From Georgfuchsia toluolica (lineage in GTDB: Bacteria; Pseudomonadota; Gammaproteobacteria; Burkholderiales; Rhodocyclaceae), in the NCBI RefSeq assembly GCF_907163265.1, contig NZ_CAJQUM010000001.1, positions 3,038,001 through 3,102,000 on the forward strand: DNA of 64,000 nt, given 5' to 3'. Under the pieces are notes generated by a model. The model did no database searches, was not told the DNA's origin, and saw nothing but the letters and a program-made list of their open reading frames with translations. The translations under genes and the position numbers were made by a program. This document shows, piece after piece, positions 44,395 through 53,816 of the stretch. How positions within the stretch are numbered: position 1 is the first letter of the stretch; the number at the start of each line of letters is the position of its first letter.

Positions 44395-44646
44395 ATGCAA
44401 ACAGATCCGATCCTCCAATACCTGAAGAAAAATGGTCAGCAACTTGACCGCGACATTGCCGCCGGAACGGGTATGCCACTTTCCGAGGTTTGCATCTCAT
44501 TGTTGAAGCTTTCCGCGCGGGGCGAAATATCATCATGCAGCGTTACCCGGTTCAAAGACGGCAAATCAGTAGAGGGAAAGCTCTGTCGATTGGCAGGAAC
44601 CATTCCAGCGGCGGCACCGGGTAGGAAGCCTGGGGCAAAGAAGTAG
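44395..44646 (+). CDS. Small winged-helix-like hypothetical protein
   Basis: 83 aa: DPILQYLKKNGQQLDRDIAAGTGMPLSEVCISLLKLSARGEISSCSVTRFKDGKSVEGKLCRL has the helix-turn-helix and wing rhythm of small winged-helix regulators, followed by a basic tail (PGRKPGAKK). It probably binds DNA. No family name can be given. It lies among other short hypothetical genes, and 18 bp separate its stop from the next reading frame's first possible start. Confidence 0.5.
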   Translation: MQTDPILQYLKKNGQQLDRDIAAGTGMPLSEVCISLLKLSARGEISSCSVTRFKDGKSVEGKLCRLAGTIPAAAPGRKPGAKK

Positions 44647-44679
44647 CAACAGAATAGCTCACGGGTGGGATCTTGCTTT

Positions 44680-44964
44680 ATGGACATCCATATCAAACGC
44701 CACCCCATTACATGTGAGATTGGCTCGAAGACGTACCGGGGAACCTACTGGGTTGCTGGCAGGATTCTGAACGTCACAACTGGCATGGCGGGCAAGAGTA
44801 AGCAAGTGGGGTCAATGCCAAATGAGGCTCTAGCAAGGCAACTGCTTGAGGCTATGGCGAAGGATGGCAAGATGAGGGGAGCGAGACTCGCCGCGAACTC
44901 GTCGGTCTGCCTGCATGTAATCATGCGTAGCCTCGAAAGGAATTGTTACGCCAATCAGAAGTAG
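44680..44964 (+). CDS. Small hypothetical protein
   Basis: 94 aa from ATG 44680 (MDIHIKRHPITCEIGSKTYR); a GTG at 44665 would add five residues. Beta-strand-rich first half, then NEALARQLLEAMAKDGKM, a short helix. I do not recognise the family. It could be part of a small accessory cassette with the two genes before it. No signal peptide or membrane segment. Confidence 0.45.
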   Translation: MDIHIKRHPITCEIGSKTYRGTYWVAGRILNVTTGMAGKSKQVGSMPNEALARQLLEAMAKDGKMRGARLAANSSVCLHVIMRSLERNCYANQK

Positions 44965-45042
44965 AATTTCTCCAGATTGGAGCTATAGAAATAAGTCCGC
45001 CAATGGAGTGAAATCATAAACAATCTAGTTTGGATTTTCGAA

Positions 45043-46182
45043 TTGGTCGGCGTCGCATTCATCATGGGCAGCCTGCGGCGCTCCTCCCGCGGCATGCAAA
45101 GTGGCGGCGAACTCATACTCATTGGCATCGGGCTGATCGCGTTGCACGACATCCTGAAGGGCATGTCCGCCGAAACATCAGGTGTCGCCGGCCCCTACAC
45201 TTGGCTAATCCCGGCGATACAGGCCATGTATATGTCCGGCATGCTGTTTTTACTGCTTGGCATCATTAAGTTGATGAAAACCGCAACGCGGCCTGGCAAT
45301 AGCGAAGGGCGATTCCACTCGCTCGCCAGGGTTGCGGCTGATGCCATTATCACCATCGACGAAAACAGCACCATCCTCTCGTTCAACCAACGTGCTGAGC
45401 GCATGTTCGGCAGGCCGGCTGAAACCATGATTGGCAGCAAGCTCCACGCAATCATTCCGGCCCGTTACCGACCTCTGCACGACGCCGGTGTGGCGGGCAT
45501 AGGCAGGAAAGGTGGCGCTCCCTTCGGTGGCCAGACCAAGGAGTTCCATGCGTTGCGCAGGGATGGCCGCGAATTTCCCATAGAGCTTACCGTGGCAACC
45601 TGGGCTGACGAAGGAGGTCGGCTTTTCTTCATTGGCATCATAAGGGACATTACCGAGCGCAAACAGCTTGAGGAAGATCTACGCCGAATGGCCACGACCG
45701 ACTCGATGACCGGCGTATACAACCGTCGGCGCTTCCTGGAATTGATGGTCCAGGAAATGCACCGGGCGCATCGTATGCTCCACCCGTTGGCCCTTATCAT
45801 GCTCGACATCGACCTTTTCAAACGGATTAACGACACCTACGGGCATGCCATAGGAGACGAGGTCATAAAGTCTCTGACGCGGGCATGCACGAGCGAACTG
45901 CGCGAAATTGACATCTTCGGCCGGATAGGAGGTGAGGAATTTGCGATTCTGTTGCCTGAGCTGAGACGCGAACAAGGCCTCGAGGTGGCTGAACGGCTGC
46001 GGAGAAAGATTGAGACGTTGGAGGTCGAGGCAAACGACAGAAGGATCGTACGCTTTACCGTCAGCATGGGCGTCGCCGTTCTCGGAATGAATGATCGAAT
46101 ACCAGAACTTTTCTTCGCGCGGGCTGATGCCGCCCTCTACCACGCCAAGGAGGATGGCCGCAATCGCGTCAAGGGTGACTAA
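45043..46182 (+). CDS. Membrane PAS-GGDEF diguanylate cyclase
   Basis: 379 aa from TTG 45043: membrane segments at the N-terminus, a PAS domain (residues about 93-215: ARVAADAIITIDENSTILSFNQRAERMFG, GIIRDITERKQLEED), then a GGDEF domain with GGEEF active site. REID lies five residues before it, the I-site position, so product inhibition is likely. The best Shine-Dalgarno (GGAG, 45005-45008) is 7 nt before an in-frame ATA at 45016; starting there would add NNLVWIFELVGVAF and complete the first membrane helix. The start is therefore doubtful. Confidence 0.85.
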   Translation: MVGVAFIMGSLRRSSRGMQSGGELILIGIGLIALHDILKGMSAETSGVAGPYTWLIPAIQAMYMSGMLFLLLGIIKLMKTATRPGNSEGRFHSLARVAADAIITIDENSTILSFNQRAERMFGRPAETMIGSKLHAIIPARYRPLHDAGVAGIGRKGGAPFGGQTKEFHALRRDGREFPIELTVATWADEGGRLFFIGIIRDITERKQLEEDLRRMATTDSMTGVYNRRRFLELMVQEMHRAHRMLHPLALIMLDIDLFKRINDTYGHAIGDEVIKSLTRACTSELREIDIFGRIGGEEFAILLPELRREQGLEVAERLRRKIETLEVEANDRRIVRFTVSMGVAVLGMNDRIPELFFARADAALYHAKEDGRNRVKGD

Positions 46183-46328
46183 GCTATGGTCGGCGCCTGC
46201 TGACCGGCGGCGTCTCGGTACGTTAGCCACCAGCGCAATTGAAGGGGAACCTTGGCCATTTGTCGGAATGGACGTTGGTCCAAAATGGCATGCCGCGTTT
46301 CTCAAATTGTGGGACTTCCATATTAAGA

Positions 46329-46525
46329 ACTACGACTGCGGCAGCGGTAGAAACGGTCGCCATTGCGCTCGGCGAAGAAGGCGGGTTGCAGGCAGAAAAC
46401 CTCAAGGTTGCAGAGCTCTATATCGCCGCACTCGGCAACCTCGCCAAGACCACAACATCATGATTGTGCCGACCAACCTCTCCGATATTGCGAGCGTCGA
46501 TGCTTCTGCCATGACGGTATTCAAC
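46329..46525 (+). pseudogene. C-terminal fragment of a band-7/SPFH-type protein, frameshifted
   Basis: Two reading-frame pieces join into one protein-like tail: GGLQAENLKVAELYIAALGNLAK up to TTTS in one frame, then MIVPTNLSDIASVDASAMTVF in another after a frameshift near 46459. This resembles the end of SPFH/band-7 proteins. No start or SPFH core is present, so it is a decayed remnant. It lies in the 441-bp gap 46183-46623; the rest of that gap shows nothing I can identify. Confidence 0.5.
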
Positions 46526-46623
46526 AAAACGCGAGCGCTGATATCCCCAACAATCTTGGACGCGCAGCACAAATGTTTGGCAAGAAAATTACGGGCAAGC
46601 CGTCTCGCTATTTCGGCACAGCG

Positions 46624-49600
46624 TCATTTCTGAACGCTACGAACGGAGGTAATCTTTGCGACATAGTCCGGCCGACATGCCGTGAGTTTCTCCACCGCAT
46701 CTCTTTCGAAAAGCGGCGTGAGCACCGGCGCCAGGGATTTGAGCAGTTGTACCGACATCGCGCTGGTGAACTTGTAGCGTGCCGCGTAAGGCTCATGGGC
46801 GTAAGCGGTAATCGTCCCGAAATAACGATCGCCAATGAAAAAAACGAAAGTAGCCGAGCGGTTGATCACCCGCTCGGCGATGGTCCGCCCCCCGCGTCCG
46901 TAGACTTCATAGCGATGGTCGCCGGTGCCAGTTTTGCCGCCGACCTCAAGCAGCGTGCCGTCCTTCATCACCAGCCTCCCGGCAATTCGCGCCGCTGTGC
47001 CTCCGTCGACCACATCGACCAGGGCGCGGTGGACCACCTTGGTGATCTCCTCGGCTAGCAGCCGCTCCGCTTTGGCTGCCTGGTATTTGAGGCGGGTCTC
47101 ATACGGCGTCGCCGCCGCAAAGCGCAGCGTCTCAATTTTCTCGATCGGCAGTCGCACGCCTTTGTTCAGGATGATTCCGACCAGTTCGGCAAGCGCCGCC
47201 GGCCGGTCCCCGGATGCGCCGATGGCACTCGCGTAGGAAGGAGTCAAGGCTTCGAACGGGTAGCCCAGGCGCCGCCAGTCGCGGGCGATTTCGAGAAAGG
47301 CTTCCAGTTCCAGCAGACTCTGAATGCGATTGTCCTGCGCATTCTTGTGGCGCGTATTGAACAGCCACGCATAGACCGCCTGGCGCTCGTTTCCACTCGC
47401 CTGGATGATTTGCATACGTGTCGCGCCCGGATTGTGGCGCAGGAAGCCGACCAGCCATAGCTCCAGGGGATGCACCCCGGCGATGTAGCCACGGTCGGCG
47501 AGCGAGAATTGTTTTGGCCCAAATTTTTCGTACAGATTCCGCAACTCGGATTCCGGGAGATTGGCTCCCGCCAGTTGCTGGCGCAGGAAGGCGCTGAACT
47601 GATCCAGCGTCGCTTGCGGCTCAATCGAGCGGAACACCGTGGCCAACCGCCGCGGTACCGGATGGACGCTCTGCAGCAGGATCTCCTGCATCTGCGGTGC
47701 CGTCCTGCCCTGGTACTTTTTGTAGAAACGGTATATGAATGCCCGTCCTTCATTGTCGGCAAAGCGGGACAGGTATTCGCGGCGACGCGGATCGTCAGCA
47801 TCTTTCAAAAGTTGTGCGGTCGAGCCGGGTGCCTGGTAGATGTAATGCCGGACTATGTCGCGCATCAGCCGGACAAACACCAGATTTACCGATTTCTGGA
47901 AAGCCTGCCGGACCGAATATTTCCGGTGGTTTTCCTCGGGATCGAAGTTCTCGAAGCTTTGCATGCCGCTGCCGGTGAAGAAAGCCTCCCCCGGATTGGC
48001 CGAATAGCGCCGTTCCATGGCCCCCTCCAGCATCGCCGGCAGTCTCCGATCCTTGGCCGTGCCGAGGTAATCGAGCGCCCAGCGGGCCAGAGCGTTTTTG
48101 GGATCGACCGGGACGGCGGCAAGTTCCTTTTTGCTTTTGTCGGCATATTTGTGGTGTAGCCCGGCAACGATTTCCAGATAGGTGATCAGGGTGCGCAGCT
48201 TGGCGGTCGAGCCAAGGTTAAGCTTGGAGCCTTCGTTGATGTCGAAGGGTTGGTCGAGATTGTCGGCCTGAACGCGCACCAGGTTGGCATGCTCGCCACG
48301 CTCTAACAAGGTGAAGCTGAAGGCAATCTTGCTCGGGTCGTCGCCCGGACGCAGCATTCGAAAGCCGTACAGTCCCTGCGCTTTGGCGGCCGCTGGATCG
48401 CCGAGCTTGCGCAGTATCTCAGTGACCGTGCGCTGGAGCTCGCTATTGAGGGTAGTGCCGGCCATGACATCAAGCCGATCGAGGTCGTACAGCCGCGGCA
48501 TCCCCAGTAAGTCCGCTAGATGGGTTCGCCACGCGTTTGCGGCTTTGCGACTCACGAACGACACCGGCCGCTGTCGTTCACTGGCCTTGTGCAGTGTGAG
48601 TTTCACTCCCAATGCCGCATCGCGCAGCGTGGATGGGATAACGCCGGCTGCGCCGAGCAGCCGGAGGTAGCTGTCAGTCAATGCGTAAAGATCGCGCTGC
48701 CCCTCGCCAAGGTAGTAACTCGGGCGGCGCTGTGCGACGATCAGGGAAAGTGCTTGCTTGAAAACCTCTGCACGTCGCTTAATCACATCCGTGCGGTCGC
48801 CTGGCGTGGGATTCGGAGCCTGCAGCAGCGCATTCGCCTCCGCGAAATCGCGCCCGTACCAGGCCCACAAGCCGTCGCCCAGACCGTTGATCTCGCCATG
48901 GCCGGACCTGGCCGCAAGCGGAACTGTATTGAGATAGCGTAGGACGATCTGGCGTCGCGCTGGCAGAGTGTTCTCGCCGTCAAGGTAGGCGCGCAGCGAC
49001 GCCGAAGCCATCTGGCGCAATTTATCTATGCCTGAGGCGGTACGGCCCTCCGGAGAGTGCCGATACTTCTCGATCTGGGTGGCAAGCGTACTGCCGCCGG
49101 GAGTCTCATTGTCAGGATCCACCACGTGCCGCACCTGATTTAACACGGCCTTGGTAAAGCGCTTCCAATCGATGGCTGGATTGCGTGTAGGGTGTGTCGC
49201 ATCAAGCAGTTCATGGTCCTCGATGAATACTAGCGAATTCACCAGCAGCGGCGGAATGGATTCGAAATTGCGATACAAGCGCTGGGGATAGCGTATCGAA
49301 TAGAACGGGCGGCCGTTGCAGTCGAGCAGGTCGAGGCCGGCTTGGTCTTTCTCGTGGTAAATCGGGAACAGGCCGACATCCGACAGCTTCATCATATGGG
49401 GCGAAAGGTGCGCCTGATCTACTATGGAGTATTTCCTCGCGGATAGACGTTCCAGAAACGCCGGAAGGCGGCTGTAACCAAGCCGTTCATCAATGGGCCC
49501 GTTTTTCGGGAAGCGGATCGACGAACTCGACCCGGGTTCGACATGAAACGTCAGACTCCGGGCCGATTCGGCTAGATAGCGAGCCTGGCGCCGGGACGAT

Positions 49601-49710
49601 TGGTATTCATCGAACACAACCCAGGCCAGACAAACGGCTATGGCCAGCAGCAGCGCCATCCACACCAATTTGCCGACGTGGGGAAGTAAAAGAGATATCA
49701 ACTTGGACAT
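46624..49710 (-). CDS. Divergent class A penicillin-binding protein (transglycosylase-transpeptidase)
   Basis: 1028 aa. N-terminal membrane anchor (residues about 10-33). GT51-like domain: IEDHELLD (Glu164) and GGSTLATQ (205-212) are present, but the RKxxE motif reads KLRQM (230-234) and KxxIxExYxN reads RRQIVLRYLN, so the second catalytic Glu seems lost. Transpeptidase: SxxK as STAK (501-504), SxN as SVN (607-609), KTG (926-928). The 317 residues between SVN and KTG are about 190 more than in E. coli PBP1b. Alone on the minus strand between gene debris. Possibly a specialised peptidoglycan enzyme. Confidence 0.8.
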   Translation of the reverse strand: MSKLISLLLPHVGKLVWMALLLAIAVCLAWVVFDEYQSSRRQARYLAESARSLTFHVEPGSSSSIRFPKNGPIDERLGYSRLPAFLERLSARKYSIVDQAHLSPHMMKLSDVGLFPIYHEKDQAGLDLLDCNGRPFYSIRYPQRLYRNFESIPPLLVNSLVFIEDHELLDATHPTRNPAIDWKRFTKAVLNQVRHVVDPDNETPGGSTLATQIEKYRHSPEGRTASGIDKLRQMASASLRAYLDGENTLPARRQIVLRYLNTVPLAARSGHGEINGLGDGLWAWYGRDFAEANALLQAPNPTPGDRTDVIKRRAEVFKQALSLIVAQRRPSYYLGEGQRDLYALTDSYLRLLGAAGVIPSTLRDAALGVKLTLHKASERQRPVSFVSRKAANAWRTHLADLLGMPRLYDLDRLDVMAGTTLNSELQRTVTEILRKLGDPAAAKAQGLYGFRMLRPGDDPSKIAFSFTLLERGEHANLVRVQADNLDQPFDINEGSKLNLGSTAKLRTLITYLEIVAGLHHKYADKSKKELAAVPVDPKNALARWALDYLGTAKDRRLPAMLEGAMERRYSANPGEAFFTGSGMQSFENFDPEENHRKYSVRQAFQKSVNLVFVRLMRDIVRHYIYQAPGSTAQLLKDADDPRRREYLSRFADNEGRAFIYRFYKKYQGRTAPQMQEILLQSVHPVPRRLATVFRSIEPQATLDQFSAFLRQQLAGANLPESELRNLYEKFGPKQFSLADRGYIAGVHPLELWLVGFLRHNPGATRMQIIQASGNERQAVYAWLFNTRHKNAQDNRIQSLLELEAFLEIARDWRRLGYPFEALTPSYASAIGASGDRPAALAELVGIILNKGVRLPIEKIETLRFAAATPYETRLKYQAAKAERLLAEEITKVVHRALVDVVDGGTAARIAGRLVMKDGTLLEVGGKTGTGDHRYEVYGRGGRTIAERVINRSATFVFFIGDRYFGTITAYAHEPYAARYKFTSAMSVQLLKSLAPVLTPLFERDAVEKLTACRPDYVAKITSVRSVQK

Positions 49711-49929
49711 GCGCTTAGGCGAAAATACGGCCAGTTCTTGATCAAGCTAGAGGCTGAATTCCCAATAGCGTCAAACTTGACGCGGCGAAATCCGCATTAA
49801 AACATCAGTGGACTTCAGACTTGAATCACCCGAAGGTTCTCATCATGCCATTAGCACAATTGAATGACAACCTCGAACGTCTGTTGTTGACCGAATGTGC
49901 GCATCGGAAGCTGCCTCGGCAGAACTGCC

Positions 49930-50199
49930 ATTCGCGGCCGGCAGATCGACCTGGTTGGTGCCGATGCAAAAGCAGCCAATGGCGGTCAGTTTCGCTGCCT
50001 GACTCTGAACTTCTTCTGTCAGACGGGTGCGAGAACGCAAGCCAACGAAATGCGCGTTGCCGATCGCCTTGATCAACTCGGCGCCAATGGGCGCATGGGT
50101 ATGTGTTTCCGTCTGGTGGTAACCATCCTGTTTGAGGGCTTCAACTGCAGAAGGATGAATGTCTTCAAGCTGCAGAAACTTGAGTTTAGTTTTTATCAA
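49930..50199 (-). pseudogene. Truncated 5' piece of serA (phosphoglycerate dehydrogenase)
   Basis: About 90 residues closely match the N-terminus of SerA: LEDIHPSAVEALKQDGY, ELIKAIGNAHFVGLRSRTRLTEEV, and AIGCFCIGTNQVDL. After NQVDL the frame loses homology and runs to a stop at 49843. The NAD-binding and ACT domains (about 300 residues) are missing, and no rest of the gene follows. A truncated pseudogene; a functional serA would have to be elsewhere. Confidence 0.75.
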
Positions 50200-50239
50200 G
50201 CGAGAGGCGTGGTTGCATGATGATTGATCTTATGTCTTG

Positions 50240-51412
50240 CTACAACCGCAATGCCCAATTAAGGTCGGCGATCAGATCCTCGGCATCTTCCAGTCCTACC
50301 GAAAGCCGCAGCATGGCATCAGAGATGTTGCGACGGGCGCGCTCCTCCGGCGTCAGGTCGTGATGGCTAGTCGTGCACGGTTGCGTGATCAGACTTTCCA
50401 CCCCGCCCAGACTCGGCGCCAGAGAAAATAATTCCAGGCGATCGGCGACACGCCGCGCTGCTTCTCCGCCGCCATGTGTTTCGATGGTCAGCATGCCGCC
50501 GAACCCTTGCATCTGCCTTTGCGCCAACGCATGGCCGGGGAATTCCGGCAGGCCGGGGTAATACACTCTGGCCACCGATGGATGACGCGCCATGGCCTCG
50601 GCCAGTTTCTGCGCCGTGGCATTCTGCCGTTCCACGCGCACGACCAGCGTGCATAGGCTGCGCGACAACAGTGCTGCGGTTTCCGGCGCAGGCGTCTGGC
50701 CGAGATTCTTGCGCCAGACGGCGACGGGAGCAAGCAGTTCTCGGCTGCCCATCAGCGCCCCTGCAACAAGGTCGCTGTGGCCGCCCAGATATTTGGTCGC
50801 GCTGTGCATGACAATGTCCGCGCCGAGCATCAGAGGGTTCTGATTGACCGGCGTTGCGAAAGTATTGTCGATCGCCAGCAGCGCGCGGTGACGATGCGCC
50901 GCCGCGGCAATTGCCGCGATGTCCAAAATCTCCAGCGTTGGATTGGTTGGCGTTTCCAGGAACACCAGCCGCGGACCCATTGCCAGCAAATCATCGAGAC
51001 GACCGAGTTCGTGGCCGAGCAGAAAGCGGGTGTCGATGCCTAGTGCTGGAAGCTGGCTCGTCAGCAATTCCAGCGTGCCACCATAGGCATCGCCGATGCA
51101 TACGATTCCCTGCCGGCCATGCGTTAGAAACAACGCGGAGGCGGCCGCCATCCCCGAGGCGAACACCGAGGCGGCGGCAGCGCCTTCGAGCGCCGCCAGT
51201 TTTTCTTCGAGCGCCTGTATGGTCGGATTGAGACCGTAGCGCGTGTAGAGGCTGCCGGCCTTGCGGCCTTCTATCACGTCGAGCAAGTCGGCCGTGGCAG
51301 CAAAACGGAAAGTTGTCGAATTGTAGATCGGCAGCTGCGGCGAGCCATGCACATCGCCACCAGAGCCAGCATGAATGCACAAAGTCGATAAGCCGGGACG
51401 CTGCTGGCTCAT
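50240..51412 (-). CDS. Cystathionine gamma-synthase/lyase-type PLP enzyme
   Basis: Cys/Met-metabolism PLP enzyme, 390 aa. NSTTFRFAA, YTRYGLNPT, the PLP lysine in HSATKYLGGHSDLVAGAL, and PSLGGVESLITQP are family motifs. It could act as cystathionine gamma-synthase (MetB), gamma-lyase or O-acylhomoserine sulfhydrylase; sequence motifs alone do not decide. Start at ATG 51412 overlaps the marR stop by 4 nt, so it is coupled to that regulator. Confidence 0.87.
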   Translation of the reverse strand: MSQQRPGLSTLCIHAGSGGDVHGSPQLPIYNSTTFRFAATADLLDVIEGRKAGSLYTRYGLNPTIQALEEKLAALEGAAAASVFASGMAAASALFLTHGRQGIVCIGDAYGGTLELLTSQLPALGIDTRFLLGHELGRLDDLLAMGPRLVFLETPTNPTLEILDIAAIAAAAHRHRALLAIDNTFATPVNQNPLMLGADIVMHSATKYLGGHSDLVAGALMGSRELLAPVAVWRKNLGQTPAPETAALLSRSLCTLVVRVERQNATAQKLAEAMARHPSVARVYYPGLPEFPGHALAQRQMQGFGGMLTIETHGGGEAARRVADRLELFSLAPSLGGVESLITQPCTTSHHDLTPEERARRNISDAMLRLSVGLEDAEDLIADLNWALRL

Positions 51413-51885
51413 GGTTCTACCTCCACAGCAGCCGGTCCGCCCCAAGCCGGCAAATTGAATTCTTCCCGCAGCAGTTGAAGCTCGGGTTGATGCAGCGCGG
51501 CGAGAGATTCAAGCAACTGCGCACCTTTTGGCTGGAGATGCACTGCAACCTGGCGACGATCTTCCTTGCGGGCAATGCGCTTGACCAACCCCGCCTTTTC
51601 GCAGCGATCGACGAGAGCAACAGTACCGTTGTGTTTGGCCTGCAATTTTTCGGCCAGCTCACCGATGGTGGCCCAATCACGTCCTGGGAATCCCTTTACA
51701 TGTAATAACAGTAAATATTGCAATTGCGTCAATCCGTGCTTCTGGCACAAATCCTCGCTCAGGCGCAGGAAACAACGCAGGCGATAGCGAAAATGCGACA
51801 GCTTTTCAAAATCTGCCTTTCCCAAGGTAGTTCCCTGCCCAGAACCAGGGACAACTGATTTTCTTGACGATGATTTCTTCATCAT
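51409..51885 (-). CDS. MarR-family transcriptional regulator
   Basis: 158 aa. HTH region WATIGELAEKLQAKHNGTVALVDRCEKAGLVKR and wing RKEDRRQVAVHLQPKG fit MarR/HTH_27. It is coupled to the cystathionine gamma-synthase-like gene and divergent from the Yip1 gene; the 90-bp region between has overlapping palindromes. Likely controls sulfur amino-acid metabolism genes in response to an unknown ligand. Confidence 0.87.
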   Translation of the reverse strand: MMKKSSSRKSVVPGSGQGTTLGKADFEKLSHFRYRLRCFLRLSEDLCQKHGLTQLQYLLLLHVKGFPGRDWATIGELAEKLQAKHNGTVALVDRCEKAGLVKRIARKEDRRQVAVHLQPKGAQLLESLAALHQPELQLLREEFNLPAWGGPAAVEVEP

Positions 51886-51915
51886 CTATCCTTATCTATA
51901 TCATAGTGTGACACA

Positions 51916-51928
51916 ATCACCTTGTGAT
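51916..51928. promoter_or_regulatory. Palindromes in the marR-yip1 divergent region, probable operator
   Basis: ATCACCTTGTGAT (51916-51928) is a perfect palindrome with 5-bp arms and a 3-bp centre. It is overlapped by CACAA-N5-TTGTG (51912-51926) and preceded by GTGTGACAC (51906-51914). The cluster lies 30-45 bp ahead of both start codons, where a MarR dimer would block both promoters. Position and symmetry only. Confidence 0.55.
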
Positions 51929-51975
51929 GTATTGTAACCGTTAGCCGCTCTCTCTTATATACAAGGAGGCCCAAC

Positions 51976-52536
51976 ATGAACATCCTGACAATTCCCAAAA
52001 TGATCCTGACACCCAGAGAGAGCTGGCTCGATCTGGAAAAGACTCGGCCGTCGCTGGTGCGCTTGTTCTCGTTCCACATCCTGCCGCTTTCTGCGCTGCC
52101 GCCGCTATTGCTCTATTACGCAGGGACACATTACGGTGACACATTCGCCGCCGGGTTTGGCAGCAAGCCGTGGGCAACGATTGCCATGGTCTTTTATCTC
52201 GCCGAAGTGTTTACCGTTCTCGGCATGGGATGGATCGTCGGACAAGTCGCGGCTGTTTACAGGGTGCATGTCTCGAAGCGCGACGCCTACCTGCTGGCTG
52301 GCATCTCGCCAACGCCGCTGTGGCTGTCGTCCCTGGCATTGCTGGTGCCGAGCCTCGCCTTCAATGTCAGCGTCGCGCTCGTGGCCCTGATGGCTACGTG
52401 CATTCTGGTTTACCAGGGAGTCTATGCTCTTTGCCACATGCACGAGGAAATCAACGCCGCAGCGATTACGCAAACCGTGATGGGGGCTGGACTGATTGCA
52501 TGGGCATTGTTGCTGCTGATCGTTGTGGCGCTTTAG
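51976..52536 (+). CDS. Yip1-family membrane protein
   Basis: 186-aa membrane protein with about five hydrophobic segments. The N-terminus MNILTIPKMILTPRESWLDLEK is a common start of bacterial Yip1 (PF04893) proteins. AAGGAGG precedes the ATG. Function in bacteria is unclear; often regulated with stress genes. Divergent from marR. Confidence 0.8.
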   Translation: MNILTIPKMILTPRESWLDLEKTRPSLVRLFSFHILPLSALPPLLLYYAGTHYGDTFAAGFGSKPWATIAMVFYLAEVFTVLGMGWIVGQVAAVYRVHVSKRDAYLLAGISPTPLWLSSLALLVPSLAFNVSVALVALMATCILVYQGVYALCHMHEEINAAAITQTVMGAGLIAWALLLLIVVAL

Positions 52537-52556
52537 CCGGCTAATCTGACAATTGA

Positions 52557-53270
<714 letters not shown>

Positions 53271-53277
53271 AATTGAA

Positions 53278-53727
53278 ATGAGCGTAAGCACACAGCCTGA
53301 TATCTATCGTTTGATCGTCGAGCAAATGGCAGATGCCATCATCTATGCGGATACGGAAGGAATCATTCGTGGCTGGAATGCGGCTGCAGAAGCGCTCTTT
53401 GGTTATCCGAGGGGCGAGATAACCGGCCAGAAACTGGATCTGATTATTCCGGAGCGGCTACGGGCAGCGCACTGGACGGGGTTTGATCGCGCCATGGCAC
53501 GTGGCGCCACACAGCATGGCGGGCGAGCTATTGTTACCCGCTCCCTGACGAGTGCTGGAGATACGATATACGTCGAGATGAGCTTTGCCGTTGTTAATGA
53601 TGGAGAAGGCAAGACGATCGGGGCAGTTGCCATGGCTCGAGATGCGACGCAACGTCATCACGATGACAGGACGCTGCGCGAACAACTTGCAGCGCTGCAA
53701 AAATTGCATTCAGACGCTAGCGCTTAA
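53278..53727 (+). CDS. Stand-alone PAS-domain protein
   Basis: 149 aa, almost all one PAS domain: LIVEQMADAIIYADTEGIIRGWNAAAEALFGYPRGEITGQ, with a TIYVEMSFAVVNDGEGKTIGAVAMARDATQRHHDDR C-cap. No output domain, so it may sense a ligand and act by protein contact. A histidine-rich short tail is present. Start at ATG 53278, 8 nt after the GST stop. Probably co-transcribed with the GST gene. Confidence 0.75.
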   Translation: MSVSTQPDIYRLIVEQMADAIIYADTEGIIRGWNAAAEALFGYPRGEITGQKLDLIIPERLRAAHWTGFDRAMARGATQHGGRAIVTRSLTSAGDTIYVEMSFAVVNDGEGKTIGAVAMARDATQRHHDDRTLREQLAALQKLHSDASA

Positions 53728-53816
53728 GCTCATTCATCTTGTGCCAAACGGTGATCCAAGTACATCGATTGCCCGCTGAGCCGGGGCTTGTGCAAGCGAG
53801 GGTGAATCCCGCCGGG

